Shown in pieces: positions 26,139 through 33,543 of a stretch of 64,000 nucleotides of DNA (position 1 is the first letter of the stretch; every line of letters begins with the position of its first letter). Under the pieces are notes generated by a model. The model ran no database searches and was not told the DNA's origin. It saw only the letters and a list, made by a program, of their open reading frames with translations. A program made the position numbers and the translations under genes. Source of the stretch: Paenibacillus silvae (GTDB lineage: Bacteria; Bacillota; Bacilli; Paenibacillales; Paenibacillaceae). The stretch is from NCBI RefSeq assembly GCF_014639235.1, contig NZ_BMFU01000010.1:1-64000 (forward strand). Direction: 5' to 3'.

Positions 26139-26285
26139 GCGACTTTCTCTCCTTTATATTGCCAAATTCTTGTACATGCAAGTCGATGTCAACTTACATA
26201 TACACTCCCGAATTTATCTCTGCTTTGCGTCACGGCGCCGCATGGGATATCCTCATTAGTATAGTACAAAAACGACACTTTTACA

Positions 26286-26311
26286 GTTTTTTCGACAGAC
26301 CTTTTGGGTAA
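26286..26311 (+). promoter_or_regulatory. SigB-like promoter of the PAP2 gene
   Basis: GTTTTT (26286-26291), 14 bp, GGGTAA (26306-26311), 54 bp before the start codon. Close to the SigB pattern GTTTAA-N12-15-GGGTAT. Confidence 0.6.
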
Positions 26312-26364
26312 AACATGATCAGTTTTCATAATGCACCACACTTTCGTTGAAGGAGATACGATTG

Positions 26365-27072
26365 ATGCTACGAAATTCTAAACCTCTCTCATCTGATCCG
26401 CAACAGGGCGTCCCTGTCCCTATACAGCCTTTACTGAAATATACACTGCTTGCTTCTCTTCTCAGTACAGCGATGGTTTTATTATTGGCAGGTATCGGGG
26501 TATGGATGGGACCAGATCGCATTTTGACGCTGGACGAACGGATTCAGCAGCTGTTCTACCTGAATTCGGAAGCTCGCCTGCTCCTGCTGCCCTATACTTC
26601 ATGGATCACTGCACTCGGTTCTTTCAAAATATCGGTCTTAGCGGCAGCAGGCTTCGCCCTGATCTGCTTTGTACAGCGACGTCCCCGAGCGACGATCTAT
26701 GGCTATGTGATCTGTACAAGCTTTGCGATGATGTGGATGCTGAACACCTTACTAAAAGAAATCTTCCGAAGAAGCCGGCCCGAGCTGGAGCATCTGCTTG
26801 CTGCCCACGGTTATAGTTATCCCAGTGGTCATGCCATGATTTCCATGGGCTTCTACGGTATGCTTTTTGTGATCTGGGCTTTGGAGTGGAGGCAACACAG
26901 GCCCCTCCAAAGATGGCTTCCAGTGATACTCGGTATCTTCTTTATTGTCTTTATCGGTCTTAGCCGAATTATGCTGGGGGTTCATTATCCTACAGATGTA
27001 CTTGCAGGATTTGCATCCGGTCTTGTCTGGGTGATATGTTTGTTGCAGGGCATCAAACAAGCAGGCCGATAA
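26365..27072 (+). CDS. PAP2-family phosphatase
   Basis: 235 residues with about six transmembrane segments. The three phosphatase motifs are present: KEIFRRSRPE (KxxxxxxRP), YPSGHA (PSGH) and SRIMLGVHYPTD (SRxxxxxHxxxD). It likely dephosphorylates undecaprenyl pyrophosphate or phosphatidic/phosphatidylglycerol phosphate at the membrane. The ATG at 26365 follows AAGGAGATACGATTG. A SigB-like promoter suggests a stress-linked envelope role. Confidence 0.9.
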   Translation: MLRNSKPLSSDPQQGVPVPIQPLLKYTLLASLLSTAMVLLLAGIGVWMGPDRILTLDERIQQLFYLNSEARLLLLPYTSWITALGSFKISVLAAAGFALICFVQRRPRATIYGYVICTSFAMMWMLNTLLKEIFRRSRPELEHLLAAHGYSYPSGHAMISMGFYGMLFVIWALEWRQHRPLQRWLPVILGIFFIVFIGLSRIMLGVHYPTDVLAGFASGLVWVICLLQGIKQAGR

Positions 27073-27114
27073 CCGATTCCTTCATTTTCCAGTTTATTCA
27101 TCCGGCATTTCGTT

Positions 27115-27140
27115 GTTTCACCGAAGGACACAGCGTTTAT
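27115..27140 (+). promoter_or_regulatory. SigB-like promoter of ytxH
   Basis: GTTTCA (27115-27120), 14 bp, GTTTAT (27135-27140), 46 bp before the start codon. Confidence 0.55.
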
Positions 27141-27186
27141 ATACGAAGTAAGTAAACACGAACAGAACATTAAGGAGTGATTAAAC

Positions 27187-27594
27187 ATGAATAAAGCAGA
27201 AGAACAGTATCCAGTACAAAGCGGTTCGACATTCGCCAAAGGTCTTTTCATCGGAGGATTGCTGGGCGCTGCGGCAGCCCTGCTCTTCGCCCCTAAACCA
27301 GGACGCGAGCTGCGCGGTGACCTTTCTGAAAAAGTAAACCTGGTAACGGATCGTACGAAAGAAGTGGCAACGGTTGTTGGAGATAAAGCTTCCGAGCTTG
27401 CCAAAACGGTGTCAGCCAAAACGTCCGATCTGGCTAAAACGGTAAACCAAGGTCGCAATGACGTCATGGATTCTGTAAAAAAAGCATCTGCTGATGTTGC
27501 GGAAGAAGCTTCCCGTGCATCTGAAGAAGTGGCTGCTGCTTCCGTAGAAGCGAAGGAAGATGCACGTAAAGAACTGAACTCAACCAGCTTGTAA
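27187..27594 (+). CDS. ytxH: YtxH-domain general stress protein
   Basis: 135 residues. One N-terminal transmembrane segment with the GLFIGGLLGAAAALLFAPKPG signature (about 19-39) is followed by a long Ala/Lys/Glu-rich amphipathic helix resembling LEA-like repeats. In B. subtilis ytxH is part of the SigB general stress regulon. Preceded here by a SigB-like promoter and followed by its own terminator. Confidence 0.85.
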   Translation: MNKAEEQYPVQSGSTFAKGLFIGGLLGAAAALLFAPKPGRELRGDLSEKVNLVTDRTKEVATVVGDKASELAKTVSAKTSDLAKTVNQGRNDVMDSVKKASADVAEEASRASEEVAAASVEAKEDARKELNSTSL

Positions 27595-27620
27595 ATTGCT
27601 CTTACAGAGTCTAGCAATAC

Positions 27621-27646
27621 ATAGCCAGCTGCAAGCAGCTGGCTAT
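27621..27646 (+). terminator. Intrinsic terminator after ytxH
   Basis: Perfect 12-bp stem ATAGCCAGCTGC/GCAGCTGGCTAT with a two-base loop and a short T-rich tail. Confidence 0.75.
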
Positions 27647-27688
27647 TTATTATCCTGAACATATCCTGAGCAGACGGAGGAGAGGTAC

Positions 27689-28054
27689 ATGAGTAAAGTC
27701 ACAATGAACGGAAACACCCCCATCACAGGAGCACCTCCAGCACAGCAGTATGACATCAATGAACATCCTTTTGAGCTAAGGCACGAGGTCAAACGGCTGA
27801 ATACACGCCTTGATCAGATTGCTGACAGTCTGGAGAGAGCGCAGATCAAAGATATCATCGAAAATTACAGCAATCCCAAAAAACGTATCATCACCAATTT
27901 CACCGCAGGTATGGCTCGAGGACTTGGATTAACCGTAGGGACGTTTGTCGTACTTGGTTTACTCGCCTTTATTCTTAGTCAGTTCGTTAACATGCCCATC
28001 GTGGGCCAGTATATTGCCGACCTGCTTGGTTACATCGAAGATTACAAAAAATAA
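27689..28054 (+). CDS. DUF5665-type membrane protein
   Basis: 121 residues. The N-terminal 60 residues are soluble with a short coiled coil (HEVKRLNTRLDQIADSLERA). A hydrophobic hairpin of two segments (about 71-95 and 98-112) with the GLGLTVGTFVVLG pattern follows. It matches the DUF5665 layout. The function is unknown; the ribosome site is GGAGGAGAGG. Confidence 0.7.
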   Translation: MSKVTMNGNTPITGAPPAQQYDINEHPFELRHEVKRLNTRLDQIADSLERAQIKDIIENYSNPKKRIITNFTAGMARGLGLTVGTFVVLGLLAFILSQFVNMPIVGQYIADLLGYIEDYKK

Positions 28055-28096
28055 AAGAGGAACCGCCCGGTCTGTGACTATCGCGGTTCCTCTTTT
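28053..28096. terminator. Bidirectional terminator between the DUF5665 and corA genes
   Basis: Perfect 14-bp stem AAAAGAGGAACCGC/GCGGTTCCTCTTTT. Its right arm overlaps the last codons of the corA gene. Confidence 0.85.
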
Positions 28097-29097
28097 CCTT
28101 TGTCCCGGTTCCCCTGTGCGGAGGACTGGGAAGATTTCACTTTTAACAGATCTCCTGTCCATCCTTTCATCATCATCCACAGGTACATACCGAGCATGCT
28201 GAGCAGGATCAGCACAATAACAAGCACCACGCCCCATGTCTTGTCGATCAGAGGTAAATTCTCAAAGTTCATACCCCAGATCGCCCCTGCTGCTGTAGCC
28301 GGAGTGAACACGGACGTTACAATCGTCAATGTTTTCATAATTTCGTTGCCACGGACTCCCGATATCGCATTGTCGATCGAAATAAGGGTATCAATCTCTT
28401 TTTCATAATGCTGGAACAGACATTCCATCCGCTCGACACGGTACTGAAGCTGCTGGTAGAAACGATTCTTTGTAATCTCCTGAAGGTAAGCCTCCTTGGA
28501 AGCTGCCATTAATTCGGAATAAGGAATAAACAGATTACTCCAGTACAGCAGTTCAAACCGGGCCGCCAGAATCTGATCCATTAATGTACGTGCATTACGG
28601 CTCTCCATCTTGCGCTCCAGATCACGCAGGTTCATCTCAAAATGGTCCATGCCCACATGGTAATAATGCAGAATAGCCCGAAACAGCACAAACATGCCTT
28701 CATTGGCCTGAGTACACTGCTGCAGTATGTGAACACGTTCGCCCGTTTTCATGATCTCTCTTGTGTTATCATCCAGATTAAGGGTAACCAGATGATGGCG
28801 ATCAACGTAAAAGAACATCTGATTTCCTCTCCGGGTATCCTCCCTCTCGTTTTTCACCGCATATAATAAGGAACCAAAAATCACGGCTTCTGTTCCATTT
28901 ACATAACGTACCGACAGATAATTCGATTCGACCTCCGGTATTTTACGCAGCCAGTAATCCATATCAGGAAACGCCTTTGCCAGATCATCAATCGTACGTT
29001 CCATACTGCTGGCATCGGGCGCGACCCAATCCCACCACTGCCAACCCTCTGAACAGAATAACTGATCACGACGGGCCTCACGTTCCATTTGCTGCAT
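28078..29097 (-). CDS. CorA-family magnesium/divalent-cation transporter
   Basis: 339 residues. A large cytoplasmic N-terminal alpha/beta domain and long stalk helix end in two transmembrane segments. The first is capped by the GMN signature (about 275-277, in WGMNFENLP), the selectivity filter of CorA channels. The C-terminus is longer and more charged than in classical CorA. It lies downstream of sigB but behind a terminator, with its own AGGAGG ribosome site. Confidence 0.88.
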   Translation of the reverse strand: MQQMEREARRDQLFCSEGWQWWDWVAPDASSMERTIDDLAKAFPDMDYWLRKIPEVESNYLSVRYVNGTEAVIFGSLLYAVKNEREDTRRGNQMFFYVDRHHLVTLNLDDNTREIMKTGERVHILQQCTQANEGMFVLFRAILHYYHVGMDHFEMNLRDLERKMESRNARTLMDQILAARFELLYWSNLFIPYSELMAASKEAYLQEITKNRFYQQLQYRVERMECLFQHYEKEIDTLISIDNAISGVRGNEIMKTLTIVTSVFTPATAAGAIWGMNFENLPLIDKTWGVVLVIVLILLSMLGMYLWMMMKGWTGDLLKVKSSQSSAQGNRDKGKEEPR

Positions 29098-29167
29098 TTG
29101 ATTTTCCTCCTGGACACATGTTTTCTGTCCTTTGCCGGGTCATGCGACCCGTCTGATGAATTCAAAA

Positions 29168-29205
29168 AAGGACACGTATGCATTCCAGCGCAATACCGTG
29201 TCCTT
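29168..29205 (-). terminator. Intrinsic terminator of the sigB operon
   Basis: Minus-strand perfect 9-bp stem AAGGACACG/CGTGTCCTT followed by TTTTTTG. Confidence 0.8.
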
Positions 29206-29241
29206 ATCAAGCCGTATTCAGGCAACTATAAATATGATAGA

Positions 29242-30015
29242 TCATAGCAAGGAAGCGTTAGACATAATCTGCTTCAATTTTTCCGTAGCACGCTTTTGAA
29301 TCCGGGATACACTCATCTGCGACACGCCCAGCTTCTGCGCAATAGCTCGCTGTGACTGTCCATCCTGAAATGCTAAAATAAGTACTTTCTGCTCTTGTTC
29401 CTTCAGCTGTCCCAATGCCTGCTGCAGATCCATCCGTTTTTCAACCGAATCGAAGTCATTGACATCTGCGCTGATCAGCTCGCCTAAGGTCGCTGCACTA
29501 TCATCCTGGGATAATGGAGAATCCAGTGATACATAGTGATAACATTCGCGGCCAGCGAGAACCTCAATCGTCTCCTCCGGTGACAGATCAAGATACTCGG
29601 CAATTTCGTTAACACCGGGTGAACGCTCCAGCTTCACCGTTAACTCATCAATGGCATGCTGCACCAATGCGCCTTTTTCCTTGATCCTTCTTGGCACTTG
29701 AATGTACCAGGATTTATCGCGAAGATAGTTTTTCATATGGCCAATCATGCTTTTCATCGCATACGGTTCAAACGGAATCCCCAGATTAATATCGTATTGC
29801 TTCAGCAACCGAATCAAAGCCATCTGGCCGGTCTGATACAGATCCTCATACAGATCGGGTCGATTCCGGGCAATTTTACCCGCTGCCATTTTGACCATCG
29901 GTTCATATTTACGGATAAGAACGGTTGCGATCTCGTTATCCTGTGTTTGCTGGTATTCCCAGATCAAACCGATCGCTTCAGACATGGACTCTGGGGGAGT
30001 CACTTTTTCATTCAT
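29242..30015 (-). CDS. sigB: General stress sigma factor SigB
   Basis: 257 residues. SigB/SigF-type sigma factor: region 2 with DLYEDLYQTGQMALIRLLKQYD and YAMKSMIGHMKNYLRD, region 3 with LERSPGVNEIAEYLDLS, and region 4 HTH SQRAIAQKLGVSQMSVSRIQ (about 224-243). Its start overlaps the rsbW stop by 4 bp (ATGA). The adjacent rsbV and rsbW favour SigB over the sporulation sigma factors, and no spoIIAB-type sporulation context is present. It directs the general stress regulon. Confidence 0.9.
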   Translation of the reverse strand: MNEKVTPPESMSEAIGLIWEYQQTQDNEIATVLIRKYEPMVKMAAGKIARNRPDLYEDLYQTGQMALIRLLKQYDINLGIPFEPYAMKSMIGHMKNYLRDKSWYIQVPRRIKEKGALVQHAIDELTVKLERSPGVNEIAEYLDLSPEETIEVLAGRECYHYVSLDSPLSQDDSAATLGELISADVNDFDSVEKRMDLQQALGQLKEQEQKVLILAFQDGQSQRAIAQKLGVSQMSVSRIQKRATEKLKQIMSNASLL

Positions 30016-30464
30016 ACTTTCTCCTCACTTTTGGCAAGACGTTTTACGAGTACTACTTTCGTACCTTTGCCCGTCTCACTTTCCACACTGACATCGTCCA
30101 TCAGGGCTTGCATGAGATAGAATCCCAAACCGCCGATCTGAGCGTCTGTCAGCTCTTTGTCATGAAGGCCGGAACGTGATACTGCCGGGTTCACATGCTC
30201 GAAGCTGGCACCCTCGTCCTTGACAGTGATCGCAAGCGACTCGCCATTCACTTCAAATACAACTTCAACCATGCCGCCTTCATGGGAGTAGGCATATAAT
30301 ACGGAGTTGTTACAGGCTTCCGACACAGCAACCTTCATATCCTCAATGTCTTCGTAAGAGAATCCCATTTTGGACGCAACACCATACAGATTAAGTCTTA
30401 CAATATCCACATATTCAGCTGTCGCCGGTAAATTAAGAGTCACTCTTTGAACTTCTGCATTCAT
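30012..30464 (-). CDS. rsbW: Anti-sigma-B factor and serine kinase RsbW
   Basis: 150 residues. A GHKL-type kinase fold with the N box EACNNSVLYAY (about 49-59), the G1 box VKDEGASF (about 79-86) and a G2-like GGLGFYLMQALMD segment. It binds SigB in unstressed cells and phosphorylates RsbV. Translationally coupled to sigB. Confidence 0.92.
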   Translation of the reverse strand: MNAEVQRVTLNLPATAEYVDIVRLNLYGVASKMGFSYEDIEDMKVAVSEACNNSVLYAYSHEGGMVEVVFEVNGESLAITVKDEGASFEHVNPAVSRSGLHDKELTDAQIGGLGFYLMQALMDDVSVESETGKGTKVVLVKRLAKSEEKV

Positions 30465-30482
30465 TCCTTTTTCGATCCTTTC

Positions 30483-30821
30483 CTATTGGGAATTCTTCTG
30501 TGTAACAAAGAATTTGGCTATACCCGTCATATCAAAAAGTTTCTGAATTTGCGCAGGAACTTCCTGTACTTCAAAGCGAGCTTCCATTCCATGTCTGGCC
30601 TTGAGAACAGATAACAGGATACCAATCCCTGTGCTATCGATGTACTTTAATTCTTTCATGTTAATGATGAGGTCCTGCTCCTTATTATCCACCAGTGGTT
30701 CCATTACCAAACGGAAGTCAGGAGCAACCGACAAATCCAGCTCGCCAGTCAGATACACTGTGCATACACCGTCATGTGTCTCGGTTCTTGCATTGAATTT
30801 TTCATTTTTATTTGTATTCAT
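30483..30821 (-). CDS. rsbV: Anti-anti-sigma factor RsbV
   Basis: 112 residues. STAS domain with the phosphorylatable serine in YIDSTGIGILL (S58 area), as in RsbV/SpoIIAA. Unphosphorylated RsbV binds RsbW and frees SigB. It lies 18 bp before rsbW. A SigB-like promoter precedes it, indicating positive autoregulation. Confidence 0.92.
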   Translation of the reverse strand: MNTNKNEKFNARTETHDGVCTVYLTGELDLSVAPDFRLVMEPLVDNKEQDLIINMKELKYIDSTGIGILLSVLKARHGMEARFEVQEVPAQIQKLFDMTGIAKFFVTQKNSQ

Positions 30822-30858
30822 TAGACATCTCTCTCCTGATCATTGGTTTCCTTACCTT

Positions 30859-30885
30859 ATAACCCAACTTACGGGCAAGTGAATC
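30859..30885 (-). promoter_or_regulatory. SigB-like promoter of rsbV-rsbW-sigB
   Basis: Minus-strand GATTCA (30880-30885), 15 bp, GGTTAT (30859-30864), 38 bp before rsbV. The same hexamers and spacing occur upstream of the gene at 41095. Confidence 0.55.
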
Positions 30886-30908
30886 AGAAAACAAAACTGG
30901 TAAAAGTT

Positions 30909-32585
30909 TCAATTCGCCTGATTCATCGCTGAACCGCCTGGATTCACGACCTGACGTTTCTTCTGAAAATGTGCAAGCTTCTGTTTGACACTGCCCATCT
31001 TCACCGGCTTGCTGATATAATCATCCATTCCGGCTTCTGTACAGCGCTGCTGGATGCCTTCCATCACATTAGCCGTCATCGCAATAATAACAGGCTGCAG
31101 CTGCTGGGGTACGGTCTCACGTATGCGCTTCGTGCATTCCAGACCGTCCATTACCGGCATCTGTAAATCCATAAATACAAAATCATACTGTGACGGACTT
31201 GCCTTCACCATATCCAGCGCCTTCTGACCATCCTCCGCAATATCGGAGAGCAGCCCCAATTTGTGCAGCATGATCGCCATCAACTTCTGATTGATCGGGT
31301 GATCATCCACAATGAGCACGGTTGGATGCTGGCCCTCGTTCTCCACATCTGTTACATTCTCTTCACCGTTCCTCTGCACCAGTTCCGCTTCAACAAAACG
31401 CTTGGCCTGAATGGTGAATACAAACGTTGCCCCTTGTTTCTCCGAGGTGTCAAGATAAATCTGTCCACCCATCATTTCAACCAACGTTTTGCATATCGCC
31501 AGACCAAGGCCTGTTCCACCGTATTTTCGGGTCATGGACGTATCGAGCTGGGAGAAGGGCTGGAATAAACGATCTACCTTATCTGACGCGATACCTATTC
31601 CGGTATCCTTCACGGCAAATTCCAGAGACATGCTGCCTCCCGCCTCCTCCTTCACCGATACAATCAGGTATACACCGCCGTGATCCGTAAATTTGACTGC
31701 ATTGGCAATCAAATTCAGCAGCACCTGGCGAAGCCGGGCCATGTCCCCGTAGATTAATTCTGGCACAGAATCCTCAAGGAAATAATCCAGCTCCAGATTT
31801 TTCTTGCCTGCCTCTGCAGCGAACAGCCCAAGCACTTCACGGATACAGCACACCAGCTCAAACGGGTGCTCCTCCAGCTCCATTTTTCCAGACTCCATCT
31901 TGGTAAAATCAAGAATGTCATTAATTACAGTAACGAGTGCATCCGCACTTCGGCGAACGATATCGACATACTCCTTCTGATCTTCCTTCAAGTCGGTTTC
32001 CATCAGCAGATCAACCATGCCAATAACTCCGTTCATCGGTGTACGGATTTCATGGCTCATCATCGCCAGGAATTCGGTTTTGGCATTAGCCGCAATTTCG
32101 GCTTCTTCCTTGGCCTGAACGAGCTGCTGGTTGATCTTCTCCAGCTCCTGTGTCTTCTGATGAAGCAGCATCGTCTGGGTTTTCAGCCTTTTGTTCGAGA
32201 GGAACATCTCTACGAAACCTTCAATTTTGGACTTTAAAATCTGGGGGATAAACGGTTTGACCATATAATCAATAGCCCCCGCTGAATAACCGGCAAACAA
32301 ATGCTCAGCCTCCCTGCTGTTCGCAGAGATGAAAATGATAGGCACATCCTTCGATTTGTCCCGTGCCTTGATTAATTTTGCTGTCTCAATCCCGTCCATC
32401 CCAGGCATCTGCACATCAAGTACAATGACCGCAAATTCATCCTTGAGCAAACAACGGAGTGCCTCTTCTCCAGAAGTCGCCTTGACGAGTTTGTACTGTT
32501 CGGATTCCAGAACCGCCTCCAGCGCAAGCAGGTTCTCAGGGCGGTCATCTACCAGTAATATGTGGATTGGTTCATTGAGCCCCAT
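30909..32585 (-). CDS. Soluble hybrid histidine kinase (receiver-kinase-receiver)
   Basis: 558 residues, no membrane segment. An N-terminal receiver (phospho-acceptor D57) and a coiled coil (about 135-168) lead to HisKA with H178 in MMSHEIRTP. HATPase_c follows with N box and GTGLGLAI, then a C-terminal receiver (D473 in FMDLQMPVMDG). Such proteins integrate a phosphoryl input with kinase output. It lies between the CheR-like gene and rsbV, so it probably feeds the SigB partner switch. Its own input partner is unknown. Confidence 0.88.
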   Translation of the reverse strand: MGLNEPIHILLVDDRPENLLALEAVLESEQYKLVKATSGEEALRCLLKDEFAVIVLDVQMPGMDGIETAKLIKARDKSKDVPIIFISANSREAEHLFAGYSAGAIDYMVKPFIPQILKSKIEGFVEMFLSNKRLKTQTMLLHQKTQELEKINQQLVQAKEEAEIAANAKTEFLAMMSHEIRTPMNGVIGMVDLLMETDLKEDQKEYVDIVRRSADALVTVINDILDFTKMESGKMELEEHPFELVCCIREVLGLFAAEAGKKNLELDYFLEDSVPELIYGDMARLRQVLLNLIANAVKFTDHGGVYLIVSVKEEAGGSMSLEFAVKDTGIGIASDKVDRLFQPFSQLDTSMTRKYGGTGLGLAICKTLVEMMGGQIYLDTSEKQGATFVFTIQAKRFVEAELVQRNGEENVTDVENEGQHPTVLIVDDHPINQKLMAIMLHKLGLLSDIAEDGQKALDMVKASPSQYDFVFMDLQMPVMDGLECTKRIRETVPQQLQPVIIAMTANVMEGIQQRCTEAGMDDYISKPVKMGSVKQKLAHFQKKRQVVNPGGSAMNQAN

Positions 32586-32601
32586 AGCTAAGCCTAACCC
32601 C

Positions 32602-33474
32602 CTATTTGATCTTCCGGTATATTTTTTCGGTTCGGTCTAATGGCTCATAGGCATCACTGAATTCTGTAAAATGAATGGATTCTTTGGACCCCAGAACGAG
32701 TATACCGAAATGGCTCAAGCTCTCATGAAACAGCCCGTGCACATGGTTTCGCAGCTCATCATTAAAATAGATCATGACGTTCCGGCAAAAAATGACGTTA
32801 AACTCATTAAATGACCGATCTGTTGCCAGGTTATGCTCGGCAAAAATAATATTTTTCTGCAGAAACGGGTGAAATATAACGGAATTATACTTCGCTGTAT
32901 AGTATTCGGAGAAGGCTTTGGTGCCCCCTGCCTCCAGATAGTTCGTTGTAAATAACTTCATTTTCTCAATGCCGTACACGCCTTCTTTGGCCTGCTGCAG
33001 TGAACGATCATTCATATCTGTTGCGTAGATTCGCGCCTTGTCATACAGCCCTTCCTCATGCAGCATAATCGCCATGGAATACACTTCTTCACCTGTAGAG
33101 CAGCCTGCATGCCAGATCCGGATGTATGGATAGGTTCTCAGAATCGGAATGATCTTTTCCCGAAACATGCGGAAAAGCGATGGGTCGCGAAACATTTCCG
33201 TTACAGGAATAGACAGGTTCTGCACAAACCGTTCAAAGGATGAACGGTTGTGCAGCACCTTCTCCTGCAGCCCGGATATGGTTTTCACACCTTCTGCATG
33301 CGCATAATGCCAGATTCTTCGTCTCAGTGATGGCAGCGCATAATTCCTGAAATCATACCCATATAAACGATGCATTCCTTCCAGCAGCAATTCAATCTCG
33401 ATCAGTTCGCGCTCTTCCTCTTGCGGTACACGGACTGAATCTGCTCCCGTCTCGTTAGGTTCCCACGGTGTCAT
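32602..33474 (-). CDS. CheR-type SAM-dependent methyltransferase (RsbM-like)
   Basis: About 290 residues. The N-terminal helical CheR domain (about 40-110) precedes a SAM-binding core with IWHAGCSTGEEVYSMAI (about 138-154), YATDMNDRSL and VIFCRNVMIYF. No chemotaxis gene is nearby; instead it sits between two sensor kinases in the sigB cluster. In B. cereus a CheR-like protein, RsbM, methylates the hybrid kinase RsbK and lowers SigB activity, and the same role is inferred. The start at 33474 follows GGAGAG. Confidence 0.85.
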   Translation of the reverse strand: MTPWEPNETGADSVRVPQEEERELIEIELLLEGMHRLYGYDFRNYALPSLRRRIWHYAHAEGVKTISGLQEKVLHNRSSFERFVQNLSIPVTEMFRDPSLFRMFREKIIPILRTYPYIRIWHAGCSTGEEVYSMAIMLHEEGLYDKARIYATDMNDRSLQQAKEGVYGIEKMKLFTTNYLEAGGTKAFSEYYTAKYNSVIFHPFLQKNIIFAEHNLATDRSFNEFNVIFCRNVMIYFNDELRNHVHGLFHESLSHFGILVLGSKESIHFTEFSDAYEPLDRTEKIYRKIK

Positions 33475-33543
33475 AGCTTCTCTCCACTTCATCATTGGTT
33501 ACTTGCGTATTCGTTATTGTCCTTCATTACCCAAACAATCCAC

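Noticed and set aside
26153..26181. TTGCAT-N17-TATAAA as asparaginase promoter
   Set aside because: The -10 would overlap the AAAGGAG ribosome site, leaving almost no 5' UTR, so it is unlikely to be the true promoter.
29098..29165. SigB-like promoter for the corA-family gene
   Set aside because: No GTTT/GGGTAT-like pair with 12-15 bp spacing was found in the short gap behind the sigB terminator.
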